DNA from: NORP240 sp038134485
GTDB taxonomy: Bacteria > Pseudomonadota > Gammaproteobacteria > Pseudomonadales > Pseudohongiellaceae
Assembly (NCBI GenBank): GCA_038134485.1
Contig: JAYPVG010000005.1
Span: 76,108 to 140,107, forward strand
Reading direction: 5' to 3'
Length of the DNA: 64,000 nucleotides
In this document: piece after piece, positions 1 through 9,373 of the stretch
Layout of the letters: every line of letters starts with the position of its first letter
How positions within the stretch are numbered: the stretch's first letter is position 1
Notes under the pieces: model-generated
What the model was told of the DNA's origin: nothing
Database searches by the model: none
The model's input: the letters and a program-made list of their open reading frames with translations, nothing else
Translations under genes and position numbers: made by a program

Positions 1-91
1 CCTTTTCCCGAAAAAACTCCCTGATTGCCGCCAGAATCTCGGCACGCTGCCGCAGAATCTCGATTGGTGCTGACGGTTTCCAGTTCACCAT
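1..91 (-). CDS. epmA: EF-P--lysine ligase EpmA, 5' fragment
   Basis: Only the first 30 codons lie in the window; the gene runs off the left edge. The ATG is at 91 (minus strand). The visible protein starts MVNWKPSAPIEIL and continues through RAEILAAIREFFREK, which resembles the N-terminus of EpmA (PoxA/GenX/YjeA), the truncated class II lysyl-tRNA-synthetase paralogue that attaches (R)-beta-lysine to Lys34 of EF-P. It starts 15 bp after the efp stop on the same strand, so efp-epmA is probably one transcript. The partner enzyme EpmB lies divergently at 752. The call rests on a short segment, but that segment plus the context is specific. Confidence 0.8.
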   Translation of the reverse strand, partial: MVNWKPSAPIEILRQRAEILAAIREFFREK

Positions 92-106
92 CGCCGGCCA
101 GACGCG

Positions 107-679
107 CTACTTGTTAACGCGGTTCTGATATTCGCCGGTACGGGTATCCACCCGCAGCACGTCTCCCACGTTGACGAACAGTGGTACCTTGACCACAGCA
201 CCTGAACTGAGTGTGGCTGGCTTCGTACCCCCCTGGGCAGTATCGCCCTTGAGACCGGGATCGGTCTGTGTCACTTCCAGCTCGACAAAGTTTGGTGGGG
301 TCACTGAAATAGCTTCTTCATTCCAGGTGGTGACCTGGTAGACGTCCTGCTCCTTCAGCCAGTTCAATGCCTCGGTAATAGCGTCCTGCCCCACGGGTAC
401 CTGTTCAAAGCTGCCGTCAGTTTTCATGAAGTGCCAGAACTCACCATCGTTGTACAGGTACTCCATGTTTGATTCCATAACATCGGCAGCTTCGATAGAG
501 TCGCCCGACTTGAAAGTCCGTTCCCAGACCCGGCCGGTCTTAAGATTGCGAAATTTGACCCGGTTAAAGGCCTGACCTTTCCCCGGCTTTACCACTTCGT
601 TCTCCATAATGGAGCAGGGTTCACCATCTACCAGGACTTTCAGTCCGCCTTTGAATTCGTTAGTGGAGTATGTCGCCAT
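107..679 (-). CDS. efp: Translation elongation factor P
   Basis: 190 aa, the usual length for bacterial EF-P. It relieves ribosomes stalled at polyproline stretches by binding between the P and E sites. The tip of the N-terminal KOW-like domain reads KPGKGQ, with Lys34 (counted from MATYSTNEF) at the position that EpmA/EpmB beta-lysylate in E. coli. The reading frame is open further upstream to 697, but the ATG at 679 matches the family start and is preceded by a strong GAGGGA Shine-Dalgarno. Its modification enzymes flank it: epmA downstream on the same strand and epmB divergent upstream. An EpmC hydroxylase is not in the window. Confidence 0.98.
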   Translation of the reverse strand: MATYSTNEFKGGLKVLVDGEPCSIMENEVVKPGKGQAFNRVKFRNLKTGRVWERTFKSGDSIEAADVMESNMEYLYNDGEFWHFMKTDGSFEQVPVGQDAITEALNWLKEQDVYQVTTWNEEAISVTPPNFVELEVTQTDPGLKGDTAQGGTKPATLSSGAVVKVPLFVNVGDVLRVDTRTGEYQNRVNK

Positions 680-697
680 TATTTCCCTCGCTAGCAA

Positions 698-726
698 TTA
701 CCCAAAGCTTTCTGTCTTGCTATGAT
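698..726 (+). promoter_or_regulatory. Candidate sigma-70 promoter for epmB
   Basis: A TATGAT box at 721-726 is preceded, 17 bp upstream, by a weak TTACCC (698-703). Transcription would start near 733, which suits the epmB ATG at 752 and excludes the earlier ATG at 722 as the main start. Seen by eye only; the -35 match is poor. Confidence 0.35.
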
Positions 727-751
727 CCGTCCGTCATTCAGGACGAGATCT

Positions 752-1861
752 ATGCCACAATCTATTATTCCACTTCGTGAGCTTTGCCACCCTGAGGGCT
801 CTAATAGCCCCTGTGAGTCGCCAGACTCCGATGGGCCATCCGCCGCCAGTGACCACTTACAAGTTTTCGCTGAGCAGGCCCCCGAAAAATGGCAACAGAT
901 ATTAGCCGATCTACTTACAGATCCAAAGGAATTGCTCAATTTTCTCCAACTTGATTCTGCTGAACTCAACTTCGACCCGCGGGTCATTGACAGCTTTCCC
1001 CTGAAGGTTCCGCGCCCGTACCTGAACCGTATGGAAAAGCGCAACTGGAATGATCCCTTGCTGCGTCAGGTCCTGCCCCTCGACAGGGAGCTACCAATAC
1101 CCAACGACGGCAGTAAATGGGATCCGCTTGAAGAAAACAGCAGCAATTGCCTGCCGGGATTGCTCCACAAATACCACGGCAGGGTGTTACTGACAGTGGC
1201 ACCCCATTGCGCTATTCACTGTCGTTACTGTTTTCGCCGCCATTTCGACTATCAATCCAACACTCCTGGAAGAAGATCATGGGAAAAAGTGATCACTTAC
1301 ATACGTGAAAACGCCGAGATAACCGAAGTTATTTACAGCGGCGGAGATCCGTTGGCGGCCAATGACAAACAACTCGCCTGGCTTACCAGCCAACTAGCGT
1401 CGATCCCCCACCTGCGTACCTTGCGAATCCATACTCGCATGCCGATAGTGATTCCGCAGCGGGTCACCGACGAACTGATCGCCTGGCTGACCTCATCGCG
1501 GCTCAAGCCGGTTGTAGTGCTGCACGTCAACCACGCCAACGAACTGGACCCCTTTGTCGCGTCTAGTTTGGGCAAGTTAGCGACAAATGGCGTCAAATTA
1601 TTGAATCAAAGCGTCCTTTTAGCCGGAGTTAACGACAATCTGACTGCATTAACCAGGCTCAGCGAGACCCTTTTTGAGATGAATGTGCTCCCCTATTACC
1701 TGCACCTGCTGGATCCTGTCTCCGGAGTATTGCATTTCGATGTCCCTGATGCCCGGGGAATTGAGCTGATCGCGCAAATGCGGGACCGGTTGCCGGGTTA
1801 TCTGGTGCCGCGACTGGTTCGTGAACACCCTGGTGCGGGCTCAAAAATCACGCTTGCCTAG
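752..1861 (+). CDS. epmB: EF-P (R)-beta-lysine synthesis enzyme EpmB (lysine 2,3-aminomutase family)
   Basis: 369 aa. A radical-SAM, PLP-dependent aminomutase that converts L-alpha-lysine to (R)-beta-lysine, the substrate EpmA attaches to EF-P Lys34. The radical-SAM cluster CAIHCRYC (CxxxCxxC, codons at 1208-1231) is intact and is followed by the family's FRRHF. PGLLHKYHGR before it and SGGDPL and LHVNHANE after it are typical of EpmB (YjeK). The ATG at 752 is preferred to the ATG at 722 because AGGA at 740-743 is correctly spaced and the extra residues are not conserved. It is divergent from efp, so the three-gene EF-P modification set is clustered here. The N-terminal 25-30 residues are longer than in E. 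coli. Confidence 0.95.
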   Translation: MPQSIIPLRELCHPEGSNSPCESPDSDGPSAASDHLQVFAEQAPEKWQQILADLLTDPKELLNFLQLDSAELNFDPRVIDSFPLKVPRPYLNRMEKRNWNDPLLRQVLPLDRELPIPNDGSKWDPLEENSSNCLPGLLHKYHGRVLLTVAPHCAIHCRYCFRRHFDYQSNTPGRRSWEKVITYIRENAEITEVIYSGGDPLAANDKQLAWLTSQLASIPHLRTLRIHTRMPIVIPQRVTDELIAWLTSSRLKPVVVLHVNHANELDPFVASSLGKLATNGVKLLNQSVLLAGVNDNLTALTRLSETLFEMNVLPYYLHLLDPVSGVLHFDVPDARGIELIAQMRDRLPGYLVPRLVREHPGAGSKITLA

Positions 1862-2047
1862 ACCCGCCGTGCATGCCCCTGGGTCCAGCAAATGCCGGGG
1901 TCGCAACCGTTTCTGAATGCCTGTCCGGCCTGATAATCGGACACATTCAACCTTCGAGATTCTTCTGCATCTGCCGATTCAATTCAATGCAGGGTAGGGC
2001 GTTTGATCGGACAAAAGACAAAGCAGAACTGTCACGTGCGATCGAGA

Positions 2048-3544
2048 ATGCTGGCTCCCGTTGCGGAACACTTCCAGCCGGGTTTTGCTGGTTCCATAAG
2101 GCCTCAAGTGAGCGGCAAATTGACAGTAAAACAACAGAGTGCCTCTTCGGCGCCACCCCCAGATAGCGGCCGTGGCCAGCGTTCCCCGGGCGGCAGCATT
2201 GCGACGCGATTTACCATCGCCGTAGTCAGTCTGTTGCTGCTCTGCATGTGCGTATTCTGGCTGATTAGCAGCTACACCTACCAGAATCTCTTGCGCCAGC
2301 AAGCAGACTCTCTAGGCACATCGCTTGCGCGTCAGACCGCCATGCAGGTAACCGACCTGGTATTGGCCAACGACCTGATAAGCACGCGGGTCGTGCTCGA
2401 ACAGTTGACTCGTGACTTGGCGGTCGCCGAAGCGGCGGTAATCAATGTCAACGGCGAGACCGTAGCCATCTCTACCAATGAAATGGCGCCACCATTCAGC
2501 CTTTTACCTATCCCCACAGCTTTTGGAGAGTACGAGGCGCCTGTCGAGCTGGAAAACACCATTGCCGGCACTGTGCATATAGAGCTGGATTTGTCTTATA
2601 TTGAAGCCGGCACAGGAAACACTCTGATTTTTATTCTGATCGCAACGCTCGTCATTGTCATGGTGGCGATACTGTTGAGCTCGAGTTATTTCCAATACCT
2701 GTTGAGTTTTCCGCTAAGACTGCTGAACTATGCCATTCAGGAAATTCGCCATGGGGAAATAAAAACCTGCCCCGAACCGCAAACGAACAACGAGATCGCT
2801 CGATTGGTGCGGCAATACAATGCCACTGCGGAATTTCTCGCCGATTATACCTTTCTGCATGCCGAAGGCCGGCTATCTGAGAAACCCCTGCCAGAAAGAG
2901 AGCAGGAGCAAAAGAGCGAGATGATCAACGGGGCTGTACTGTGTATCCGGTTGGCCAATTTTCACTACCTCGCTTCCACCTGCGACAAGAATGTCATGGT
3001 CAATCTTTTGAACCGAATATACTTCATAGCGGAAAACGTCGGCAGGCTCTACAGCGGCACGGTCAGCTACTGTACAGATGGTGAGGTGATAGTCGATTTT
3101 CATCGCAGCCAGTTAGAAGAAGAACAGTGCTTCTATGCAATATGTGCCGGCCAGCTTTATCTGAGGCTGTTGCCACAGATCATTGCGGCAGACACCGGTC
3201 ATCCGGTGGATGCCAAGATACGACTTGCTGCCCATTGCGGCGAATTCGAAGCCGGCCTCTATTCGCCAACTACGGGAGAGTTCGACAATCTGCACGGTGC
3301 GACGCTGGATCAGGTGCGACAGCTCTGCGACGATTGTCCGGATAATGCCCTGTTGGTAAGTGAAAATAGCTATCAGATGGCGGGTGGTGAATCACGCCTG
3401 CTGGCGGAGGAGTTCGGTGAGCTTGCGGAACCTCAGCCACAACGCACTCTGCTGTGCAGTAATGCCCTGGGCAGTTACCGGCAATTGCTGGATCAACAGG
3501 CAGAAAGACTCGCTTCCCTGCTGACGACCGGCGCAAGGGATTAG
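2048..3544 (+). CDS. Two-helix membrane protein with HAMP-like linker and degenerate nucleotidyl-cyclase-like domain
   Basis: 498 aa from the ATG at 2048; the frame is open from a TTG at 2003 and the start is not certain. Visible layout: basic, Pro/Ser-rich N-terminus; membrane helix at about 56-77; a 115-residue periplasmic domain; second helix at about 192-212; a HAMP-like stretch containing NNEIARLVRQYN; and a C-terminal cytoplasmic region from about 295. The strand around VLCIRLANFHYL sits where class III cyclases have their first metal aspartate, and YCTDGEVIVDF resembles the second, but the first Asp is missing, so catalysis is unlikely. Similar membrane proteins occur near parC in pseudomonads (recalled, not checked). 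Function unknown; signalling is a guess. It converges on parC with only 2 bp between stops. Confidence 0.75.
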   Translation: MLAPVAEHFQPGFAGSIRPQVSGKLTVKQQSASSAPPPDSGRGQRSPGGSIATRFTIAVVSLLLLCMCVFWLISSYTYQNLLRQQADSLGTSLARQTAMQVTDLVLANDLISTRVVLEQLTRDLAVAEAAVINVNGETVAISTNEMAPPFSLLPIPTAFGEYEAPVELENTIAGTVHIELDLSYIEAGTGNTLIFILIATLVIVMVAILLSSSYFQYLLSFPLRLLNYAIQEIRHGEIKTCPEPQTNNEIARLVRQYNATAEFLADYTFLHAEGRLSEKPLPEREQEQKSEMINGAVLCIRLANFHYLASTCDKNVMVNLLNRIYFIAENVGRLYSGTVSYCTDGEVIVDFHRSQLEEEQCFYAICAGQLYLRLLPQIIAADTGHPVDAKIRLAAHCGEFEAGLYSPTTGEFDNLHGATLDQVRQLCDDCPDNALLVSENSYQMAGGESRLLAEEFGELAEPQPQRTLLCSNALGSYRQLLDQQAERLASLLTTGARD

Positions 3545-3546
3545 CG

Positions 3547-5796
3547 TTAGACCACTTCGATCCGATCGACGTTCTGAAACCCCCGCGGCAACTTGTTCCC
3601 GCGCCGACCCCGATCACCGCGATAATGCTCCAGATCCGAAAGTTTCAGATTATGATGTCGGCGCCCGGCGTGCACCGTCAGCGACTGCTCGGCTGTGATG
3701 ACCGCCAGTGCAACGACGAATTCCAACCGCTCAGCAACCCGGGCGCTGGGGATACCGATTATTTTGTTGCCTTTGCCCCGGGCGAGTCTGGGCAAGTCTT
3801 TTAGAGGAAACATGAGCATGCGGCCTTCATTGGTGACCGCCACAATCAGATCCGTCTGATAGTCATTTATCAAACAGGCAGGCAGAACCTTGCCACCCTT
3901 AGGAAGATTAAGGACATTCTTGCCGGACTTGTTTTTACTGTACAGATCAGCCAGGGTTGTTACAAAGCCGTAGCCGGCATCCGAGGCCAACAGCACTTCA
4001 CGTTTTTCCTCACCGATAGCCAACCCCTCAAAAGTGGCACCGGACGGCGGCGTAACTTTGCCAGTCAGCGGCTCACCCTGACCGCGGGCAGACGGCAAGG
4101 TGTGCGCCGGCAACGAGTAAGCCCGACCGGTGGAGTCTAGAAAAACTGCCAGCTGGTTACTCTTGCCTCTGACAGCCAGCTTGAAACTGTCGCCAGACTT
4201 GTACTGCAGCTTGTCGGCCTCCACGTCATGGCCCTTGGCAGCCCGGATCCAGCCGCGCTCGGAAAGAATGACCGTTACCGGCTCGGTGGATATCAGTTCG
4301 ATCTCGCTGAAAGCCTGGGCCTCGGCCCGTTCTACCAGAGGAGATTTTCGTTCGTCACCGAATTTTTCAGCGTCTTCCTTGATCTCGTTTTTTACCAGGG
4401 TTTTAAGGCGCGCGTCAGATCCCAGTGTCTGTTCGATAGCCTTACGCTCGGCACTAAGCTCATCCTGCTCAGCTCTAATTTTAATTTCTTCCAATTTGGC
4501 TAGCTGACGCAGTTTCAGTTCCAGAATGGCTTCAGCCTGGCGGTCGCTGATATTGAAGCGCTTCATGAGAACGGGCTTGGGCTTGTCTTCACTGCGAATG
4601 ATTGCGATCACTTCGTCGATGTTGAGGAACGCAATGAGCAGACCTTCAAGAATATGCAGTCGATCCAGAATCTTGTCGAGCCGGTACTGAAGTCGCCGCC
4701 TGACCGTCTCGGTTCGAAATTCCAACCACTCCTTCAAGAGTAATACCAGACCCTTTACCTGCGGGCGCCGGTTGGTGCCGATCATATTGAAATTTACCCG
4801 GTAGTTTTTTTCCAGATCGGTAGTAGAGAACAGGTGCAACATCAGCTCATCGGCGTTGATCCGGTTGGAACGCGGCACGATCACGATCCGGGTAGGGTTT
4901 TCGTGATCGGACTCATCGCGCAGGTCCACCACCATAGGCAGCTTTTTCTTCTGCATCTGCGCGGCAATTTGCTCCAGCACCTTGTTGCCGGACACCTGGT
5001 ACGGCAGCGCCGTGATTACCAACTCCCCATTTTCCACCACATAAGTGGCACGCGCTTTCAATGAACCCCGACCAGTTTCGTACAGAGCCAGAATCTCCTC
5101 CCGCGGGGTGATGATTTCGGCGTGGGTCGGGAAATCGGGCGCCTTGATGTGCTCGCAAAGATCTGCGACTGTCGCACGGGGCTTGTCCAGAAGGTGAATA
5201 CAGGCACTGGCAACTTCTCGCATATTGTGTGGCGGAATATCGGTAGCCATGCCAACGGCAATGCCGCTGCCACCGTTCAGAAGTACATTGGGCAGTCTTG
5301 CCGGCAACAGCTCCGGTTCGTCCAGAGTGCCGTCGAAGTTGGGTTTCCAGTTAACCGTTCCCTGTCCCAGTTCCGACAACAATACGTCGGCGTAATTCCG
5401 CAACTTGGATTCGGTGTAACGCATTGCCGCAAACGACTTGGGGTCGTCCGGAGAACCCCAGTTACCCTGGCCGTCCACCAGCGGGTAACGATAATTGAAT
5501 GGCTGGGCCATCATCACCATGGCTTCGTAGCAGGCAGAGTCGCCGTGGGGATGGAATTTACCGATCACGTCACCAATCGTGCGGGCCGACTTTTTGTACT
5601 TGGCGGACGCTTTGAGACTCAGTTCCGACATCGCGTAGACTATGCGCCGCTGCACCGGCTTCAGTCCGTCGGCGATGTGAGGCAATGCCCGGTCATTGAT
5701 GACATACATGGAATAGTTCAGGTATGCCTGCTGGGAATAGGTCTTGAGGGAGATCTGTTCCTGTCCCTCTTCGTTGACGGTGATTTCCTGAGTCAT
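3547..5796 (-). CDS. parC: DNA topoisomerase IV subunit A
   Basis: 749 aa. With ParE it forms the type IIA topoisomerase that decatenates daughter chromosomes. The catalytic tyrosine is Tyr127 in AAMRYTES. The quinolone-resistance region reads HPHGDSACYEAM with Ser87 and Glu91, the drug-sensitive residues (equivalent to E. coli Ser80/Glu84). The N-terminal breakage-reunion domain, the long coiled coil and a C-terminal pinwheel of GyrA-type blades are all present, and the length is normal. ATG at 5796, 57 bp downstream of parE on the same strand: the usual parE-parC order. Confidence 0.98.
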   Translation of the reverse strand: MTQEITVNEEGQEQISLKTYSQQAYLNYSMYVINDRALPHIADGLKPVQRRIVYAMSELSLKASAKYKKSARTIGDVIGKFHPHGDSACYEAMVMMAQPFNYRYPLVDGQGNWGSPDDPKSFAAMRYTESKLRNYADVLLSELGQGTVNWKPNFDGTLDEPELLPARLPNVLLNGGSGIAVGMATDIPPHNMREVASACIHLLDKPRATVADLCEHIKAPDFPTHAEIITPREEILALYETGRGSLKARATYVVENGELVITALPYQVSGNKVLEQIAAQMQKKKLPMVVDLRDESDHENPTRIVIVPRSNRINADELMLHLFSTTDLEKNYRVNFNMIGTNRRPQVKGLVLLLKEWLEFRTETVRRRLQYRLDKILDRLHILEGLLIAFLNIDEVIAIIRSEDKPKPVLMKRFNISDRQAEAILELKLRQLAKLEEIKIRAEQDELSAERKAIEQTLGSDARLKTLVKNEIKEDAEKFGDERKSPLVERAEAQAFSEIELISTEPVTVILSERGWIRAAKGHDVEADKLQYKSGDSFKLAVRGKSNQLAVFLDSTGRAYSLPAHTLPSARGQGEPLTGKVTPPSGATFEGLAIGEEKREVLLASDAGYGFVTTLADLYSKNKSGKNVLNLPKGGKVLPACLINDYQTDLIVAVTNEGRMLMFPLKDLPRLARGKGNKIIGIPSARVAERLEFVVALAVITAEQSLTVHAGRRHHNLKLSDLEHYRGDRGRRGNKLPRGFQNVDRIEVV

Positions 5797-5853
5797 ATTC
5801 GTTTCATGTCCAGTAATTACTCAGTAATGCCTCTCGTGGTGGCTGATCACTGC

Positions 5854-7776
5854 TCATTCGGCATAGTCCGCCAGATTGCCGGATTCTTCTAGCCAGTTCT
5901 TGCGATCCGGAGCCCGTTTCTTTGCCAGCAACATATCCAGAATTTCATCGGTGGACTGTTTTCTGCGGGTACCGGCCGGATCATCCAGAGTGAGCCGCAC
6001 CAGGCGCCGGGTGTCGGTCGCCATAGTGGTCTCCCTTAATTGCAGGGGATTCATCTCGCCCAGTCCCTTGAAGCGCTGCACGTTAACCTTGCCGGGTTTC
6101 TTCTCGGTCGCTATACGATCCAGAATCCCGTCCTTTTCGCCATCATCCAGCGCGTAATAAACTTCTTTGCCAACGTCGATCCTATATAGCGGCGGCATCG
6201 CCACGAACACATGACCTGCTTCCACCAATGGCCTGAAATGCCTGACGAACAGTGCACACAGCAAGGTGGCGATATGCAAACCATCGGAATCGGCATCCGC
6301 GAGAATGCAAACCTTGCCGTATCGCAACCCGTCGATTTTGTCGGACCCGGGGTCAACACCCAGAGCAACGGCAATGTCGTGTACCTCCTGAGAGGCCAGG
6401 ATCTCGGCCGAGTCGACCTCCCAGGTATTCAGAATCTTGCCCCGTAGCGGCATGATGGCCTGAAACTCGCGATCCCGCGCCTGCTTGGCTGACCCACCGG
6501 CAGAGTCTCCTTCCACCAGGAACAGTTCTCCGCGCATGGCATCCTGGCTTGAACAGTCTGCCAGCTTGCCGGGCAGCGCAGGACCGGCGGTAACTTTCTT
6601 GCGGGTTACCAGCTTGCCGGCCCGCATTCTGTTCTGGGCATTGCGGATGCACAACTCCACCAGAGCTTCTGCCTCGGCAGTGTGCTGATTGAGCCACAGG
6701 CTGAAAGCATCCTTGACGACTCCGGCGACAAACACGGCGCATTGTCGGGACGACAACCGCTCCTTCGTTTGACCGGAGAACTGCGGATCAACCAGCTTTG
6801 AGGACAGGACGTAACAACAGCGATCCCAAATATCCTCGGATGACAGTTTCAATCCCCTCGGCAGGAGATTACGGAATTCACAGAACTCCCTGATCGCGTC
6901 CAGCAGACCGGTGCGCAGGCCAGAAACATGGGTGCCGCCCTGGGCGGTAGGAATCAGGTTCACGTAGCTTTCGGTCACGACTTCGCCGCCTTCCGGCAGC
7001 CACTGCACCGCCCAGTCGACCGCTTCGTCGTTGCCCTGCACGGAACCGGTGAATGGCTGTGCCGGCAAGGTTTCGTATTCACCGGTAGCAAGCGTCAGAT
7101 AATCGGTGAGACCATCTTCGTAATACCACTCCTCGCTCTGGGCTTTGTCAGCGGTTACCGTCTTGTCGATAAATTTGACCCGCAATCCCGGACAGAGCAC
7201 TGCCTTGGCACGCAAGACATGCTTCAAACGGGGTATGGAAATCTTCGGCGAATCAAAGTATTTCTCATCCGGCAGAAAGCTGACGGTGGTTCCTGTATTG
7301 CGCTTGCCTACCTGGTCGATCGGCTTCAACTCTGAGGCCTTGTCGCCGTTCTTGAACTTCATCAGATAGACGAACCCGTCTCGCCTGACGGTCACTTCGA
7401 GAGTTTTGGATAGCGCGTTGACAACCGACACGCCAACGCCGTGCAGTCCTCCTGAGTATTGGTAATTCTTGTTGGAAAACTTGCCCCCTGCATGCAGCCT
7501 GGTAAGAATCAACTCGACGCCGCTTACTTTCTCGTCCTTGTGTAGGTCGATGGGCATGCCCCGACCATCGTCGGTCACCTCTACTGTGCCGTCCTTGTAA
7601 AGAGTCAGGGAAATATTCTTGGCATGCCCGGCCAGCGCCTCGTCAACGCTGTTGTCAATGACTTCCTGAGCCAGGTGATTGGGTCGGGTAGTATCGGTAT
7701 ACATACCCGGTCGCTTACGAACCGGATCAAGACCTTTGAGGACCTCGATAGCATCCGCGTCGTAGGTATTACTCAT
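5854..7776 (-). CDS. parE: DNA topoisomerase IV subunit B
   Basis: 640 aa. ATPase subunit of topoisomerase IV. The GHKL fold shows EVIDNSVDEALAG (the catalytic Glu and the ATP-binding Asn are within it), DDGRGMP and GGLHGVGVSVVNALS. The central transducer domain follows. The C-terminal TOPRIM domain carries LVEGDSAGGSAKQ and a DADSDG-type metal site. It lacks the insertion seen in many GyrB proteins and ends like other ParE proteins. ATG at 7776 with AAGAG upstream. It follows yqiA after a 133-bp gap, as in E. coli. Confidence 0.98.
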   Translation of the reverse strand: MSNTYDADAIEVLKGLDPVRKRPGMYTDTTRPNHLAQEVIDNSVDEALAGHAKNISLTLYKDGTVEVTDDGRGMPIDLHKDEKVSGVELILTRLHAGGKFSNKNYQYSGGLHGVGVSVVNALSKTLEVTVRRDGFVYLMKFKNGDKASELKPIDQVGKRNTGTTVSFLPDEKYFDSPKISIPRLKHVLRAKAVLCPGLRVKFIDKTVTADKAQSEEWYYEDGLTDYLTLATGEYETLPAQPFTGSVQGNDEAVDWAVQWLPEGGEVVTESYVNLIPTAQGGTHVSGLRTGLLDAIREFCEFRNLLPRGLKLSSEDIWDRCCYVLSSKLVDPQFSGQTKERLSSRQCAVFVAGVVKDAFSLWLNQHTAEAEALVELCIRNAQNRMRAGKLVTRKKVTAGPALPGKLADCSSQDAMRGELFLVEGDSAGGSAKQARDREFQAIMPLRGKILNTWEVDSAEILASQEVHDIAVALGVDPGSDKIDGLRYGKVCILADADSDGLHIATLLCALFVRHFRPLVEAGHVFVAMPPLYRIDVGKEVYYALDDGEKDGILDRIATEKKPGKVNVQRFKGLGEMNPLQLRETTMATDTRRLVRLTLDDPAGTRRKQSTDEILDMLLAKKRAPDRKNWLEESGNLADYAE

Positions 7777-7909
7777 TACTCTTGGTGCCCTGAATATGGA
7801 ATCTGCGTTCAGTCAGCCTGTGCTGTATCCGATCGGGTTAAAGACAGCTTTTCCGGAACTGATCGCGGGGATTTTTTAGCTTCGAATAACTTTGTATCGC
7901 ACTCTGCAA

Positions 7910-8500
7910 TCAATTCTTGATAGCCAGGAAATTGAATATTATCGGCAGGAAATCCGCATAGTTGTCAAAGCTGTGATTGCCCCCTTCCTGAATTATACAA
8001 GTACCCATCTGGTAGAGGGCTTCCGCTAAGCGATAATCAAGGACTTCATCACCGGTCTGCGCCAGCAAAAGCAAGTTTTCCGGTTTTTCCAACTTTACTA
8101 TATCAAGATCACGTAATTCCTTTACGTGCTGCTCGGTAACATGGTGGACGGCGTTCGAGTAATAGTTACGATGTTCCCCAAGGTATTCCCGCCAACGCAA
8201 AAAGGGTCGTACTGCCGGATTGATTACTACTGCCCTGAGACCATTACTTTCGGCCAGACAAGTCGCGTAAAAACCGCCCAGGGAGCTACCGATCAGGCAC
8301 ACCCGTCGATCCTGCAGCTCATCAATGAGGCCCTGAACCTGGCATATCGACGCTTTGGGCCCGGCGGATAATTCGGGCACCGTCAGTCTGTCCGCGAGGC
8401 CTCGCTCTCGAAAATACTCAACCGTCTGCCGCGCTTTTTTCGAGTCCGGCGAACTCAGAAATCCGTGCAGGTAAATGACATGAAAGTCAGCGGAAGTCAT
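7910..8500 (-). CDS. yqiA: YqiA-type alpha/beta-hydrolase esterase
   Basis: 196 aa, the family's usual size. A small cytoplasmic alpha/beta hydrolase; E. coli YqiA hydrolyses short acyl esters, physiological substrate unknown. The oxyanion motif YLHGFLSSP is near the N-terminus. The catalytic triad is readable as Ser73 in GSSLGG, Asp151 in TGDEVLDY and His176 in GGNHSF. It sits between cpdA and parE on the same strand, as in Enterobacteria and Pseudomonas. Confidence 0.93.
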   Translation of the reverse strand: MTSADFHVIYLHGFLSSPDSKKARQTVEYFRERGLADRLTVPELSAGPKASICQVQGLIDELQDRRVCLIGSSLGGFYATCLAESNGLRAVVINPAVRPFLRWREYLGEHRNYYSNAVHHVTEQHVKELRDLDIVKLEKPENLLLLAQTGDEVLDYRLAEALYQMGTCIIQEGGNHSFDNYADFLPIIFNFLAIKN

Positions 8501-8542
8501 GGGTTACAGGGGCAGTTATTCAGGTACTTTCGACGTCAGCCG

Positions 8543-9355
8543 TTAGTAGCCTTCGCTATCAAAGTCCGGTCTGAATTCGCTGCCGTCGATGCGGACGACC
8601 TCGGACTCAATGGTCCCGTCTGGAAACAGCTTGAATCGACGATAGCCAGGATCCAGCTCATCTAGTGCGAAATCAATGACCTCCGGTTTGAACTGGATGC
8701 AGGTCGACGGTGTGCAAAAGAAGCGAATTCCGTCGATATTGAAATCCAGCTCCTGGTGGATATGACCATACACTACGCAGCGCAGATTGGAGTGGCGCGA
8801 TATCAGCTCCATGAACTCCCGATCGTTTCTCAGACCGATATCCTTCATCCAGGCTGAGTTCGCGGGAACGGGATTATGGTGCAAGGCCACCAAACTGTGT
8901 TCAAGATTGGGATCACTCGCGGCATCCGTCAATGCCTTGTCAAGGAACATTAATTCTTCTTCAGCAAGGTAACCATCTACATGATTGACACGGCTCGAAT
9001 CCAGCAGAATAAATTGCCAGTTGCCGATCACCTCAATTTTATTGCTCAGGTCCAGTTCAGCCGCCACGTCCTGCATGACCTCGACGGAATCGTGATTGCC
9101 GGGGATCCAGCGAACCGGCGCGTCGAACTCTCCCATATACTTTATAAATTGCTTGTAAGAGCCGGGCGCCGCGTCCTGGGCAATGTCGCCGGTCGCGAGG
9201 ATCAGATCGAATTGTTCTTCATGCTTTGCAATTGAGCCGAGCACTTTGGCCAAGCTGTCATGGGTGTTCATCTTCAGTAAAGTGCCGGTATTTTCCGCAT
9301 AAAGATGCGTATCCGTAATCTGAAGAACATTAATGGGAATTCGGGGGTTCACCAC
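8543..9355 (-). CDS. cpdA: 3',5'-cyclic-AMP phosphodiesterase CpdA (Icc)
   Basis: 270 aa, a calcineurin-like metallophosphoesterase that hydrolyses cAMP and so tempers CRP signalling. All five metal-binding motifs are visible in order: TDTHL, GDIAQD, GNHD, HHNP and GHIH. The start is one of two tandem GTG codons (9355 and 9352); no ATG is better placed. It lies 42 bp before yqiA and 18 bp after yqiB, within the nudF-yqiB-cpdA-yqiA-parE cluster. The last 20 residues are acidic and not conserved. Confidence 0.95.
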   Translation of the reverse strand: MVNPRIPINVLQITDTHLYAENTGTLLKMNTHDSLAKVLGSIAKHEEQFDLILATGDIAQDAAPGSYKQFIKYMGEFDAPVRWIPGNHDSVEVMQDVAAELDLSNKIEVIGNWQFILLDSSRVNHVDGYLAEEELMFLDKALTDAASDPNLEHSLVALHHNPVPANSAWMKDIGLRNDREFMELISRHSNLRCVVYGHIHQELDFNIDGIRFFCTPSTCIQFKPEVIDFALDELDPGYRRFKLFPDGTIESEVVRIDGSEFRPDFDSEGY

Positions 9356-9373
9356 TTTCTAATTCTCGCGCTT

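Noticed and set aside
5122..5892. 256-codon plus-strand open frame antisense to parC
   Set aside because: Entirely inside parC on the opposite strand; protein has no domain features, and parC is well conserved.
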